Shown piece after piece: positions 5,542 through 5,577 of a stretch of 5,577 nt of DNA; the stretch's first letter is position 1; the number at the start of each line of letters is the position of its first letter. The notes below the pieces were generated by a model. The model was not told the DNA's origin. It saw only the letters and a program-made list of their open reading frames with translations, and did not search any database. Source of the DNA: DASVUC01 sp036387255 (GTDB taxonomy: Bacteria; Planctomycetota; Phycisphaerae; Tepidisphaerales; Tepidisphaeraceae); the NCBI GenBank assembly GCA_036387255.1, contig DASVUC010000139.1:1-5577 (forward strand), in the 5' to 3' direction. Made by a program: the position numbers and the translations under genes.

Positions 5542-5577
5542 ATTTTGCACGTTTCGCGATGGACTTTGGTCATCCAC

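Noticed and set aside
5559..5577. Start of a divergent plus-strand gene (ATG at 5559)
   Set aside because: No Shine-Dalgarno precedes it and only six codons are visible.

Overview
The window looks like GC-rich bacterial chromosome, most likely from a planctomycete and possibly the class Phycisphaerae. That placement is an inference from three things: a secreted subtilase built as S8 - fibronectin III - Pro/Thr linker - PA14, a small protein with a PLPPA-type PEP-CTERM-like C-terminus, and the general style of the S24 repressor. No rRNA, tRNA, CRISPR array, transposase or clear prophage gene is visible.

Layout, left to right. (1) Positions 1-1569 (+) hold the 3' part of a large secreted serine protease. 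It ends at a perfect 12-bp hairpin (1592-1621) that separates it from a convergent operon. (2) Positions 3372-1647 (-) hold a two-gene unit: a PAS/HD-GYP protein (predicted cyclic-di-GMP phosphodiesterase), then an exported protein with an HExxH motif. The upstream gene's stop codon lies inside the downstream gene's ribosome-binding site. (3) A [2Fe-2S] ferredoxin gene (3463-3828, +) is divergent from the HD-GYP gene across a 90-bp gap. (4) A palindromic repeat of the widely dispersed CCCTCTCCC...GGGAGAGGG kind (3871-3908) sits between the ferredoxin gene and a convergent small gene. (5) That gene (4303-3923, -) encodes a 126-residue protein with a signal peptide and a probable C-terminal sorting tail. 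(6) After 241 bp of non-coding DNA with a few inverted repeats comes a LexA/CI-like self-cleaving repressor gene (5414-4545, -). (7) The last 163 bp hold the repressor's control region, with three copies of a CCCTAAC box, and a bulged hairpin near the right edge.

The genes do not form one obvious pathway. The firmest links are the HD-GYP/HExxH operon, which may couple a cyclic-di-GMP signal to a cell-envelope protease-like protein, and the repressor with its own probable operators. The operator array and the PLPPA-tailed small protein are the parts most worth following up.
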